Shown in pieces: positions 53,983-61,799 of a stretch of 64,000 bases of DNA (position 1 is its first letter; each line of letters begins with the position of its first letter). The position numbers and the translations under genes are program-made. The stretch covers positions 111,944-175,943 of the forward strand of contig NZ_JACHGJ010000003.1 of assembly GCF_014207565.1 (NCBI RefSeq), written 5' to 3'. A model generated the notes under the pieces. It was not told where the DNA came from. It saw only the letters and a program-made list of their open reading frames with translations, and ran no database searches. The DNA comes from Spirochaeta isovalerica. GTDB taxonomy: Bacteria; Spirochaetota; Spirochaetia; DSM-2461.

Positions 53983-54840
53983 TTATAAATGAAGCGTCTT
54001 TGATCGCCGGGCCGTTCCCCCGACCCTGACATCTGTAATTCTTTTCCCTTCTGTACCCAGGACTGCCTTTATCTCTGACGGCCGATTCATCTCATACCCC
54101 TGTTCAAATTTCAAATTTGTCAGGACTGATCCATCCAGCATACCGTGGCTGTGCATATAGGATACCGTCGCTCCCGTCGCCGTTCCCGTCGCCGCTTCTT
54201 CATTGATATCGAACAGCGGAGCGAAGTTCCGGCAATGGGCCGTCGATCCGTAAAGAGTTTCCGTCGTGAAAACATGATAGCCCGTGACATTCAGATCCCG
54301 GCTGATCTCTGAAATAAGGGAGAAATCGGGTTTAATGCTTTCCATTGCACTCAAATCCAGTACAGGAACGATAAGATCCATCAATCCTGTTGAAACCGCC
54401 TGAACCGGAAGGTTTTCAACTATTGATCCGCTGCTGATTCCCAATGAACGGGCAATCAGATCCTTTTCGGCAAAACCACCGAAGCGGGGCAGGAGCTGCT
54501 CCATCATAACCGTTCCCTCTTCATCTATTTCGATGGCGAGAATACCCGCCGCCGTTTCCTGCCTATAGGTACCCTTACCGATCATACCCAGTTCATGCAT
54601 GAGGGAAAATGTGGCGATGGTGGCGTGTCCGCAGAGATCAACTTCGCTGGCCGGCGTAAAGAAACGGACTTTAAAATCTGCAGAATCCGAAGGAAAAATA
54701 AAAGCCGTTTCCGAATAGCCCACTTCGGCGGCGATAGCCTGCATTTCCCCTTCGGTCAATCCTTCTGTCTCGAGGCATATTCCCGCGGGATTACCTCCTT
54801 CCGGCACGGAAGCAAAAGCATTTGATGTGAAGACTTTCAT
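53983..54840 (-). CDS. PhzF-family isomerase/epimerase
   Basis: The 285-residue protein has FASVPEGGNPAGICLE, the glutamate of GYSETAF, DLCGHATIATF and EEAATGTATGA, all as in PhzF-like diaminopimelate-epimerase-fold proteins. The substrate is unknown. It overlaps the upstream membrane-protein gene by 4 bp. Confidence 0.9.
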   Translation of the reverse strand: MKVFTSNAFASVPEGGNPAGICLETEGLTEGEMQAIAAEVGYSETAFIFPSDSADFKVRFFTPASEVDLCGHATIATFSLMHELGMIGKGTYRQETAAGILAIEIDEEGTVMMEQLLPRFGGFAEKDLIARSLGISSGSIVENLPVQAVSTGLMDLIVPVLDLSAMESIKPDFSLISEISRDLNVTGYHVFTTETLYGSTAHCRNFAPLFDINEEAATGTATGATVSYMHSHGMLDGSVLTNLKFEQGYEMNRPSEIKAVLGTEGKRITDVRVGGTARRSKTLHL

Positions 54841-55265
54841 TCGCTTATAACCGGACGGCTGAAAAACCAGGCAACAAACCAGACTCCGACCATGATAAGC
54901 GAAGGTCTTAGCGCGCCGGTTGAAAGATAGGATACCAGAGCGAACAGGGAAGATGTCTCAACAAGGCCCAGGCCGACAGTGTACAGGCCGAAAAGGGGAT
55001 CGCCTCCGGTCCCGCCGGGAGACTGGCTGTAAAACCTGCTGTAAAGGGAGAAAAGGGCGGAATCCCTCTTCGAGAGTTCCCGGATAACAAGAATCCCACC
55101 GATAGCGGCGGCGATACCGACACCCAGAAAAATGTAACTGATCATGGGGATAATCTCCGGTTCCATCAATCCGGCATTATACTGCTGCCAGGCAATGAAT
55201 AGGTAAATCGGCTTGGTGAAAATATCTCCGATCCAGATCAGCGTTAATAGTTTTTTCTTATCCAT
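54837..55265 (-). CDS. small membrane protein of unknown function
   Basis: The product has about 142 residues from the ATG at 55265, with four predicted helices (about 8-25, 35-55, 90-110, 115-135). No family is recognised. The longer frame starts at a TTG inside the preceding terminator tail and is unlikely. It is translationally coupled to the PhzF gene. Confidence 0.65.
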   Translation of the reverse strand: MDKKKLLTLIWIGDIFTKPIYLFIAWQQYNAGLMEPEIIPMISYIFLGVGIAAAIGGILVIRELSKRDSALFSLYSRFYSQSPGGTGGDPLFGLYTVGLGLVETSSLFALVSYLSTGALRPSLIMVGVWFVAWFFSRPVISE

Positions 55266-55305
55266 ATAATTAATTATGAAATCATTCCCCTCTGTTGTCG
55301 AGGCC

Positions 55306-55335
55306 AAAAAAAAACCGCTCCCGAAGGAGCAGTTT
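55306..55335 (-). terminator. rho-independent terminator
   Basis: On the minus strand AAACTGCTCC/GGAGCGGTTT with a TTCG tetraloop is followed by nine T. It is 12 bp after the glycine-rich exported protein gene. Confidence 0.9.
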
Positions 55336-55346
55336 CATCGGATGCC

Positions 55347-55949
55347 TTAAAAGCGGCGACCCATCATTCCACCGGCGGAAGGTCCGCCTTTTCCTCTGAC
55401 CGGTCCACCCTGGGCCATGGCTCGGCCGCCCCGGTTTCCGTAAGCCTGTTCTGCTCCGCCTCTGTATCCGGAGCCATCGGCGCTATGCTCTATGGTAATC
55501 TCCTCACCGTTGACCGTAGCTTTGGTGAGCATAAGAACCTTCTCAGAATCATCCCATCTGTATCCGGCTCCCGGAGCCTCAAAGCCTTCGACTGTAACAG
55601 TCATGCCATCGGTCAGGCTGATATCTTCCAGATCAGCCCAGGGAGCGGAAATCACAAACTTCTCACCATTCTGTTCGACATAGGGAAGTTCGCCGTTTAC
55701 CAGGTGAAGTGTTCCTTCCACGGTAACCGGTTCCTGATCTTCGATCCAGGAATCAATTTCAGCCTGTCTTTCAGCCTGACGGTCCGCCTGAAACTGCTCA
55801 GCCTCTGCCGCGTCATAATTGAAGCCTCTGCCCGATCCGTTTGCTCGTCCTCTGCCGAAGAAATCGCTGGCCTCATCCTGCTGTCCGTTTGCCGAAAGCG
55901 CTGCTGCCATACCTAAAGCCACTGTTAAAACCAATAATTCTTTTTTCAT
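55347..55949 (-). CDS. exported protein with glycine/arginine-rich tail
   Basis: The 200-residue product has a signal peptide (ending LSANG), a charged helix (about 45-70), and a beta domain (about 74-145; VEGTLHLVNGELPYVEQNGE at the start) that may be an OB-like fold. A tail rich in G, R, Q and M follows (GGRAMAQGG onward). No family is recognised; it resembles proteins seen with metal or redox two-component systems only in general style. Confidence 0.7.
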   Translation of the reverse strand: MKKELLVLTVALGMAAALSANGQQDEASDFFGRGRANGSGRGFNYDAAEAEQFQADRQAERQAEIDSWIEDQEPVTVEGTLHLVNGELPYVEQNGEKFVISAPWADLEDISLTDGMTVTVEGFEAPGAGYRWDDSEKVLMLTKATVNGEEITIEHSADGSGYRGGAEQAYGNRGGRAMAQGGPVRGKGGPSAGGMMGRRF

Positions 55950-56085
55950 TTTTTTCTCCTATGGAAGCTCCTTCGGAACCTCTTCTGTTTCTTTATGTTC
56001 CAAAAGGTAAAGGAGAGTTATGAAGCAAATGTAAATGAAAACAGTTCCTTTTGTGAAAGATTCAAGAATTATTTCTGATGAGATC

Positions 56086-56472
56086 TCAACTATCTTTTTC
56101 TTTATTATCCCAGTGGATTCTGAAAGTCCCTTTGGCGTTTTCGCTGGAGAGCTTTAATTTCCATCTGCCTTTAACTGCGTTAAAATCGGCAATGAGGTTT
56201 TTCCGCCCCGGACTATCGAAATGATACTCCCTGGCTATTTCCCCGCCCGGTTTTGTAATAACCAGAGAACATGTTCCGCTTTCCAGATTGATTATTCCTC
56301 TGAAGTGTACCGGTTCGAGAGTCTGAGTTACATCCAGAACAGATGTGAACTTATCTGTCTCCCCGAAGCTTGAATCGTAGCTGGTCGATGAATACCCCTC
56401 TTTGAATTCAAGACAAGCAGTGAGGATAAAAGCGGCCAGCAGAACCGGGATAATATAGGCTGTTTTTTTCAA
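56086..56472 (-). CDS. small lipoprotein of unknown function
   Basis: The 128-residue product has a lipobox ILTAC and a beta-rich mature part ending with GKGTFRIHWDNK-like strands (here AKGTFRIHWDNKEKDS). The middle (VHFRGIINLESGTCSLVI) suggests a jelly-roll-like fold. No family is recognised. Confidence 0.7.
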   Translation of the reverse strand: MKKTAYIIPVLLAAFILTACLEFKEGYSSTSYDSSFGETDKFTSVLDVTQTLEPVHFRGIINLESGTCSLVITKPGGEIAREYHFDSPGRKNLIADFNAVKGRWKLKLSSENAKGTFRIHWDNKEKDS

Positions 56473-56538
56473 ATATCACTCCTGTAAAAAATTCCCATTA
56501 TAGGCCGCCGATGGTGAAAGCACGGAGATGCCCGACCA

Positions 56539-57567
56539 TTAGTTAAAGCCTTCAGGTCTTATTATATTGCTTGTGCTGACGGAAAACCGTAGAAAGGGGA
56601 CAAGATCTCCATTTTCCTGCAGTTCCCATGGATCCCATTTATGAAAAAGGCTGTCGGTCGATAATCCGTAGCTATCAATTTGTTCCTCCTCCATAGCTCT
56701 GTATACAGTCAGATCATAGCCGTCGCAATTCTGCTTTTCCCAACTGAGCAGATAATCGTCTGTGTCGCTGGGGACGCCTGTTTGCAAAGCCGGTTCCAGA
56801 GTGAAGGAATCGAGAGGAGCCGGTACCGTCAGTTCTCCGCTTATCTTTCCAATAAGTTCGTGCTCGATACTGAAGCTTATGGTTTCTCCTGTTCTGAAAA
56901 CCGGCAGCTTCTTATCTATTTTGAAAAAGCCCGAGTTGACAGACTTTAATTTTGTATCGTTGAGATATACAACCGCGTCTTTAAAAATGTTATCCCTATC
57001 ATCATTTTCTAAATAGAAAAAAGAGCAGAAAGCTCCATACTCGGCTGTATTCCGGTCTATCGTTTTTACCGGATAAACGGAGAAATTGAGAGTAATATCC
57101 TCCTGTCTGTAATCTTTTTTTATCTCCTTTGCTTCCTCTGTCATTCCGACTTTCTGAAAAGGACAGTAATTGTAAGCCGTCCGGCTGTAGTAGATCAGGT
57201 CCTCTCCCTGGTAATAGCATTCCGTATCCGCTTTTTTTGTATCATTGGAATAGTAGACATAAGTGGTTGGTGCGAAATCCCGCAGGATGAGGTTCTTCAG
57301 AACTGGAGACGAATCGAAATTTTCATCGGGAAGATTTATGACGATGCCTCCGGCAAGGAGATCGAGAAGGTCTTCTTTGAGGACATAGGGAAGAATCTTC
57401 CTGTTATGTTCGGGATCGATATTGTTTTGTTCTTCCGAGTCACCGACAATCCGGATCGTATTGTAGTTCTGTACTTTGATTTCTTCTGAACGCCCTGAGG
57501 CGAATGAGAGAAACGGCAGCAGAGCAAAGAATAGAAGGGCGTAAATAGAATAGTTCACTTTTTTCAT
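56539..57567 (-). CDS. exported protein of unknown function
   Basis: The 342-residue product has a signal peptide (ending SFASG) and a beta-rich body. The C-terminal half looks like a fibronectin- or Ig-like module (FSIEHELIGKISGELTVPAP and DDYLLSWEKQNCDGYDLTVYR). Four or five cysteines in the mature part may form disulfides. No family is recognised. Confidence 0.7.
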   Translation of the reverse strand: MKKVNYSIYALLFFALLPFLSFASGRSEEIKVQNYNTIRIVGDSEEQNNIDPEHNRKILPYVLKEDLLDLLAGGIVINLPDENFDSSPVLKNLILRDFAPTTYVYYSNDTKKADTECYYQGEDLIYYSRTAYNYCPFQKVGMTEEAKEIKKDYRQEDITLNFSVYPVKTIDRNTAEYGAFCSFFYLENDDRDNIFKDAVVYLNDTKLKSVNSGFFKIDKKLPVFRTGETISFSIEHELIGKISGELTVPAPLDSFTLEPALQTGVPSDTDDYLLSWEKQNCDGYDLTVYRAMEEEQIDSYGLSTDSLFHKWDPWELQENGDLVPFLRFSVSTSNIIRPEGFN

Positions 57568-57612
57568 AAAGTTGATTATTTGACAGTTGATAATAAAAGT
57601 AAATAGAAAATT

Positions 57613-57750
57613 CTAAAAATTCAGCCCCATGGCAGTTTGATTGGTATCTCTGGCCATGTAAATTCCTTCTCTGGCGACTGAGTCAAAACATTGGTGAAAC
57701 TGTTCTCTGTCTTCCGATTTGATTAAGCGGATGTTGTAATCGTGATGCAT
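57613..57750 (-). CDS. 45-residue fragment resembling a GNAT N-terminus
   Basis: A short frame with a good AAGGAG site five bases before the ATG encodes IRLIKSEDREQFHQCFDSVA followed by REGIYMA, the usual first strand and helices of GNAT acetyltransferases, and then stops. The acetyl-CoA binding part is missing. It is either a truncated gene still able to be translated or a free-standing short protein. Confidence 0.55.
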   Translation of the reverse strand: MHHDYNIRLIKSEDREQFHQCFDSVAREGIYMARDTNQTAMGLNF

Positions 57751-57788
57751 ATAGACTCCTTAGCCCTATGATAAGGCATAAGGATCTG

Positions 57789-58274
57789 TCACGCAAAAGA
57801 TCTTACCAGATTTTCCTTTAAGCTGACGCAGACCTCAAAAGGACCGAAAGCGCTGGAAAAGGGGATGACGATGACCGGATTGTTATGAGGCCACGCAATG
57901 GTATGATCCTTTCCCTGTATGACAATAGGCACTGTAATATTGAGATTGTACTGGCTTATATCGCTCAGGGCGTTACCGGCGATGACGTTGGCGATTTCTC
58001 CGATCATGCTGTTTGTAAGCTCATTGAACTCGTCGACATCGGAGAAAAAGACACCCGATGCGGCCAGGAGTTTCTCTACCATGTTTTTGGTCATTCTGAT
58101 GGCGATTATGCCTTCGGCGTTACCTGTGACACCAATGATTCCCGAAACATCCCATCGGTGACTGTGAAAATTCTGAAGAAGGCTTTTCTGACCGGGCATG
58201 GGCATTCTCCCTATCATATTTTCCATTAATTTCAGAGTGGAATTGAGAAATGGATTGATATGGGCGGCTTTCAT
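57789..58274 (-). CDS. cheX: CheX-family chemotaxis phosphatase
   Basis: The 161-residue protein has the CheX core with E-L-T-N-S-M-I-G-E-I-A-N-V-I-A-G-N, including the conserved glutamate and asparagine that act on phospho-CheY. The MIGRMPMPGQ segment and the final GPFEVCVSL strand fit. CheX replaces CheZ in spirochaetes and Thermotoga. No other che gene is close, but an MCP-like gene is at 14449-15738. Confidence 0.88.
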   Translation of the reverse strand: MKAAHINPFLNSTLKLMENMIGRMPMPGQKSLLQNFHSHRWDVSGIIGVTGNAEGIIAIRMTKNMVEKLLAASGVFFSDVDEFNELTNSMIGEIANVIAGNALSDISQYNLNITVPIVIQGKDHTIAWPHNNPVIVIPFSSAFGPFEVCVSLKENLVRSFA

Positions 58275-58401
58275 GGATAACTCCGTTACTTTTATATATT
58301 ACAGGCAGCTTTGCAAAAGTCATGCCATGAGACGGGAGGGGGAAAGAGGGTACTCAGGAGCTGTTAGGTTTCGACTGTCCTGTCGAGTTCGACGGGGTGG
58401 G

Positions 58402-58472
58402 CGAGTCCGCTCAGATTTATAAAAAACAAAAGACCAGCCGAAGCCGGTCTTTAGAATCTTGAGGCGCCGAGC
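58402..58472. repeat. tRNA-Cys tail repeat, copy 1
   Basis: This is a diverged duplicate of 58587-58655: an inverted bit of the tRNA-Cys T-arm (CGAGTCCGCTC), a complete copy of the terminator hairpin (58421-58452) and the last ten bases of the tRNA acceptor end. It differs mainly by two extra bases in the A-run and one substitution after the hairpin. Confidence 0.85.
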
Positions 58473-58586
58473 TTCCCACCCTTCGATAAAAAATCGTCGT
58501 GATTTTTTATTACGGGCCGCCTTCATTCGCTGGCGCAGACATCCTGTCTGCTATTCCTCCCTATTCGGTCGGCGCTCATTCCGGAT
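58473..58586. repeat. hairpin-bearing spacer between tRNA-Cys tail repeats
   Basis: The 114-bp spacer has AAAAAATC/GATTTTTT (58489-58509, 5-base loop) and GCAGACA/TGTCTGC (58536-58552, 3-base loop), the same two-hairpin order as in the tRNA-Asn spacer. No gene is seen here or in 58275-58401. Confidence 0.6.
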
Positions 58587-58655
58587 CGAGTCCGCTCAGG
58601 TTTATAAAAAAAAAGACCAGCCGAAGCCGGTCTTTAGAATCTTAAGGCGCCGAGC
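58587..58655. repeat. tRNA-Cys tail repeat, copy 2
   Basis: This is the functional copy, ending in the tRNA acceptor. Its left arm TCGAGTCCGCTC (58586-58597) is the exact inverted copy of tRNA bases 58652-58663, so the terminator sits inside a larger inverted repeat, as at tRNA-Asn. Confidence 0.85.
58606..58635 (-). terminator. rho-independent terminator of tRNA-Cys
   Basis: On the minus strand AAAGACCGGC/GCTGGTCTTT with a TTCG loop is followed by TTTTTTATAAA. It is 10 bases past the tRNA 3' end. Confidence 0.9.
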
Positions 58656-58717
58656 GGACTCGAACCGCTGAATGATGGATTTGCAATCCACTCCCTTAGC
58701 CGCTTGGGTACGGCGCC
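58645..58717 (-). tRNA. tRNA-Cys (GCA)
   Basis: The 73-nt cloverleaf has acceptor GGCGCCG/CGGCGCC, anticodon loop TTGCAAA with anticodon GCA, T-loop TTCGAGT and discriminator T, as expected for cysteine. CCA is not encoded. Confidence 0.95.
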
Positions 58718-58859
58718 CTGTGCGTTGAAGAATATAGCAGAACTGTTTTTTTTTGTCCATACGTAGGGGAAAATTCCTGAATATAAACGGGATTTAAGTT
58801 TTGGACAGAGTTTATGGAGTTATATTTATTAAATACTATGACAAACAGAGGAAAAATAT

Positions 58860-59069
58860 ATGGATGATTACAATTACAGATGCCCCAAATGCGGTAACAC
58901 GCGTTATGAAACTGATGAATTTCGCGCGACCGGAGGGATGCTTTCCAAGGTTTTTGATGTTCAGAGCAAGCGTTTTACAACCGTAAGCTGCACCCGCTGC
59001 CGTTTCACGGAGTTGTACAAAGCTGATTCGAGCATGATGGGGAACATATTCGATCTGTTTACCAATTAA
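58860..59069 (+). CDS. small zinc-ribbon nucleic-acid-binding protein
   Basis: The 69-residue product has two knuckles, CPKC (8-11) and CTRC, with the EFRATGGMLSKVFDVQSKRF segment between them, typical of the COG3478/zinc_ribbon_13 group of predicted nucleic-acid-binding proteins. It stands alone and converges with the MOSC gene. Confidence 0.82.
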   Translation: MDDYNYRCPKCGNTRYETDEFRATGGMLSKVFDVQSKRFTTVSCTRCRFTELYKADSSMMGNIFDLFTN

Positions 59070-59074
59070 AATTC

Positions 59075-59500
59075 TTATCGGAGAGTCTCGCCTTTTTTTA
59101 CTTCGCCGCCAGTCTCGATTGAGGCAAACCGGACGGATCCGGGAAGAAGGCAGATTCTCTTCTCCTCTTCTACTATGGCACAACCCTTATGACAAACCTT
59201 CTTTTCCCCTGTTATCCTGATAGTAGCTTTCCCGAGTTTTAACATATCTCCTTCTTTTAAAAGGGACGTACTTCCTTCCAGAATAATATTGGCGGAGAAT
59301 CTTTTAATGCACAGACCTTTTTCCCGATCCTCTTCCAGACCTTTCAGGTCTTCATCTCCAAGCAGAGTGATCTGCCGTTCTCCCGGTCCGCCGTAGGCAT
59401 CTCCTTCGGGACCGAAATCTTTTATCAGATTGATCTTTTCTACCGTTCTGGCTTCACCTTTCTTCACTGGCTTGATATACAGTGCTTTTACAGTCATCAT
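59075..59500 (-). CDS. MOSC-domain protein
   Basis: The 141-residue stand-alone MOSC domain has FGPEGDAYGGPGERQITLLG and the CHKGCAIVE segment whose first cysteine is conserved in MOSC proteins. Related domains handle sulphur or molybdenum cofactor. In anaerobes such small forms are often found with MoaC/MoaB fusions, but none is here. Confidence 0.88.
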   Translation of the reverse strand: MMTVKALYIKPVKKGEARTVEKINLIKDFGPEGDAYGGPGERQITLLGDEDLKGLEEDREKGLCIKRFSANIILEGSTSLLKEGDMLKLGKATIRITGEKKVCHKGCAIVEEEKRICLLPGSVRFASIETGGEVKKGETLR

Positions 59501-59625
59501 AAGGAGAATAATACATCATAGAAGGACAAGAGGAAACAGAATATTGATGCTATCCTCTTTAAAACAATTCATAAATAATATAAAATAGTTCTAAAACGAT
59601 CAAAATAAGGCGGAAATCGAACAAA

Positions 59626-60912
59626 ATGGATGAGTTGAAAGACAAAGCACTGAAATATCACAGTCTTAATAATAAACCCGGTAAAATCGAAGTGGTCTCC
59701 ACTAAACCCTGTATGACAGCCGATGAACTGTCTTTGGCCTACACTCCCGGTGTTGCCAAGCCGGTTCTGGAAATTGCCGATCAGGAAGAAAATGCCTACT
59801 TGTACACTAGCAAGGGAAATCTTGTGGCTGTTGTTTCCAATGGAACGGCAATTCTCGGCCTGGGCGATAAAGGCGCGCTTGCCAGTAAGCCGGTCATGGA
59901 AGGAAAAGGCGTCCTTTTCAAAAGATTCGCCGATGTGGATGTTTTCGATATTGAACTTGATACAAAAGATCCGGCCAAAATTATCGAAGTTGTGAAAATG
60001 ATGGAGCCTACATTCGGAGGCATCAATCTCGAAGATATAAAAGCTCCTGAATGTTTCGAAATCGAAGATGCTCTTGTCGAACTCTGCGATATTCCTGTTT
60101 TTCATGATGATCAGCACGGGACAGCTATAATTTCTACAGCCGGTCTTTTAAATGCGGCGGAAATTGCCGGCAAGAAAATGGAAGACCTGAAAATCGTCGT
60201 CAACGGAGCCGGAGCGGCGGGAATTCGCTGTACGGAGATGTTTATCGCTGCCGGTGTAAAAAGTGAAAATGTTATTATGTGCGATTCCATCGGCGTCATC
60301 TATAAGGGAAGAAAAGAGCGGATGACCGGACTTAAATCCAATTTCGCAAGGGAAACAGATGCCCGGACCCTTGCTGACGCCGTAAAAGGAGCTGATGCAT
60401 TTATCGGTCTTTCCGTACCCGACTGTCTTACGGCGGATATGCTTCTTTCCATGAATCACGATCCCATTGTGTTTGCCATGTCCAATCCCAATCCCGAAAT
60501 CAGTCCCGAACTGGCACACGCCACAAGAGACGATGTCATCATGGCTACAGGCCGAAGCGATTACCCCAATCAGATCAATAACGTTCTTGGTTTTCCTTTT
60601 ATTTTCCGCGGAGCTCTCGATGTCCGTGCTAGAAAGATTACCGAAGGGATGAAAATGGCTGCGGCGATCTCCCTGGCCAATCTGGCAAAGGAGCCGGTTC
60701 CCCAGTCCGTAAAAAATGCTTATAAAGGTAAAGATCTGGTATTCGGAAGAGAATACCTGGTTCCCACTCCTTTTGATCACAGGGTTATTGAATGGGAATC
60801 TTTAGCTGTGGCTAAAGCCGCCTGTGACGAAGGAGTCGCAAAAAAGCCTATCTCCGACTGGGAGCATTACCGCGCCGAACTGAACCGGAGAATGGAAAAG
60901 TTCTGGAAATAA
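59626..60912 (+). CDS. malic enzyme
   Basis: The 428-residue enzyme decarboxylates malate to pyruvate with NAD(P). Segments: YTPGVAKPV, metal-binding [12 protein letters not shown] and [10 protein letters not shown], and the Rossmann motif [10 protein letters not shown]. The length is that of the short bacterial form without a phosphotransacetylase tail. It is monocistronic with its own terminator. Confidence 0.95.
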   Translation: MDELKDKALKYHSLNNKPGKIEVVSTKPCMTADELSLAYTPGVAKPVLEIADQEENAYLYTSKGNLVAVVSNGTAILGLGDKGALASKPVMEGKGVLFKRFADVDVFDIELDTKDPAKIIEVVKMMEPTFGGINLEDIKAPECFEIEDALVELCDIPVFHDDQHGTAIISTAGLLNAAEIAGKKMEDLKIVVNGAGAAGIRCTEMFIAAGVKSENVIMCDSIGVIYKGRKERMTGLKSNFARETDARTLADAVKGADAFIGLSVPDCLTADMLLSMNHDPIVFAMSNPNPEISPELAHATRDDVIMATGRSDYPNQINNVLGFPFIFRGALDVRARKITEGMKMAAAISLANLAKEPVPQSVKNAYKGKDLVFGREYLVPTPFDHRVIEWESLAVAKAACDEGVAKKPISDWEHYRAELNRRMEKFWK

Positions 60913-60916
60913 ACGC

Positions 60917-60956
60917 AATATCCCCTCCATGATTATAGGAGGGGATATTTGATATT
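60917..60956 (+). terminator. rho-independent terminator of the malic enzyme gene
   Basis: AATATCCCCTCC/GGAGGGGATATT forms a 12-bp stem with a 9-base loop, followed by TGATATTTT. It starts 5 bp after the stop codon. Confidence 0.88.
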
Positions 60957-61095
60957 TTACTCATCCCCGGAAGCTCATCCCTTTTTTTGAATATTCATGT
61001 ACAGCATAGTTGTCGAAATTTGATATCCATCCGTCATTTGCGGAAGAAATTGATCTTTTCTGTTGACGGCATAAAAATGCAGGCTTAAGATTGAA

Positions 61096-61114
61096 TTGGT
61101 GGTAATACCACCAA
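61096..61114. promoter_or_regulatory. operator of the GntR-type regulator
   Basis: TTGGTGGTAATACCACCAA is a perfect 19-bp palindrome with TGGT/ACCA half-sites as used by FadR-subfamily GntR proteins. It is 8 bp before the regulator start, so autoregulation is likely. Confidence 0.82.
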
Positions 61115-61122
61115 GAGGTCTT

Positions 61123-61791
61123 ATGAAGCGTTTAAAAGAAGATATTGTACAGGAACTGGAGTTCCGGATTCTCTCTGAAAAGTATGATCCCGGTGAAAGA
61201 CTTCCCCCCGAACGGGATCTGGCGGCTGAATTCGCTGTATCGCGGCCGGTCATTCACGAGGCTCTTCTCATCCTTGAGGGACGGGGTCTCGTCACAATGC
61301 GGCCCCGCCACGGAGTCGTGGTCAATGATTTTCGTCAGGAAGGAACGCTCGATCTTCTCACCACTCTTCTTCTGCATACGGAGGAAGAGAATCTTAATCC
61401 TCACGTTTTATCAAGCCTGTACAGAGTCCGTGCCCTGATGGAGAGCGATGCTGCCGTTCTGGCCTGCAATGCAGGAAAAACTGCTGATTGGGATCTGCTG
61501 GAAGAGATCATGAGTTTTGACCATCATCTCTCCAATCCTTCAGAGCTGGCTTTAAGAGATTTCCGGATACATCAGCAGATCGCTTTGATAAGCGGAAATA
61601 TTGTCTATCCCCTTTTAATCAATTCACTCAGACCCGTCTATCTGGAGTATCTGAAAAACTTCTACGGGAAAAAGGGTGACAGTCGGGAAATTCGCGATCT
61701 CCAGAGAGATCTTCTTGTTTGTTTCCGCCAGAGCGATGGGGAAAAGGCGGGGAAAATCATGAAAAAACTCAGTTCATATACGTTGGAGTGA
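61123..61791 (+). CDS. GntR/FadR-family regulator
   Basis: The 222-residue regulator has a GntR winged helix (GERLPPERDLAAEFAVSRPVIHEAL) and an FCD-type helical effector domain (YRVRALMESDAAVLACN at its start, then D-x3-H pairs DFRIHQQI). The start at 61123 avoids the operator and has AGAGG. It is 8 bp before the GlpA-like gene and probably responds to the substrate of that enzyme. Confidence 0.9.
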   Translation: MKRLKEDIVQELEFRILSEKYDPGERLPPERDLAAEFAVSRPVIHEALLILEGRGLVTMRPRHGVVVNDFRQEGTLDLLTTLLLHTEEENLNPHVLSSLYRVRALMESDAAVLACNAGKTADWDLLEEIMSFDHHLSNPSELALRDFRIHQQIALISGNIVYPLLINSLRPVYLEYLKNFYGKKGDSREIRDLQRDLLVCFRQSDGEKAGKIMKKLSSYTLE

Positions 61792-61799
61792 GGAACTCT

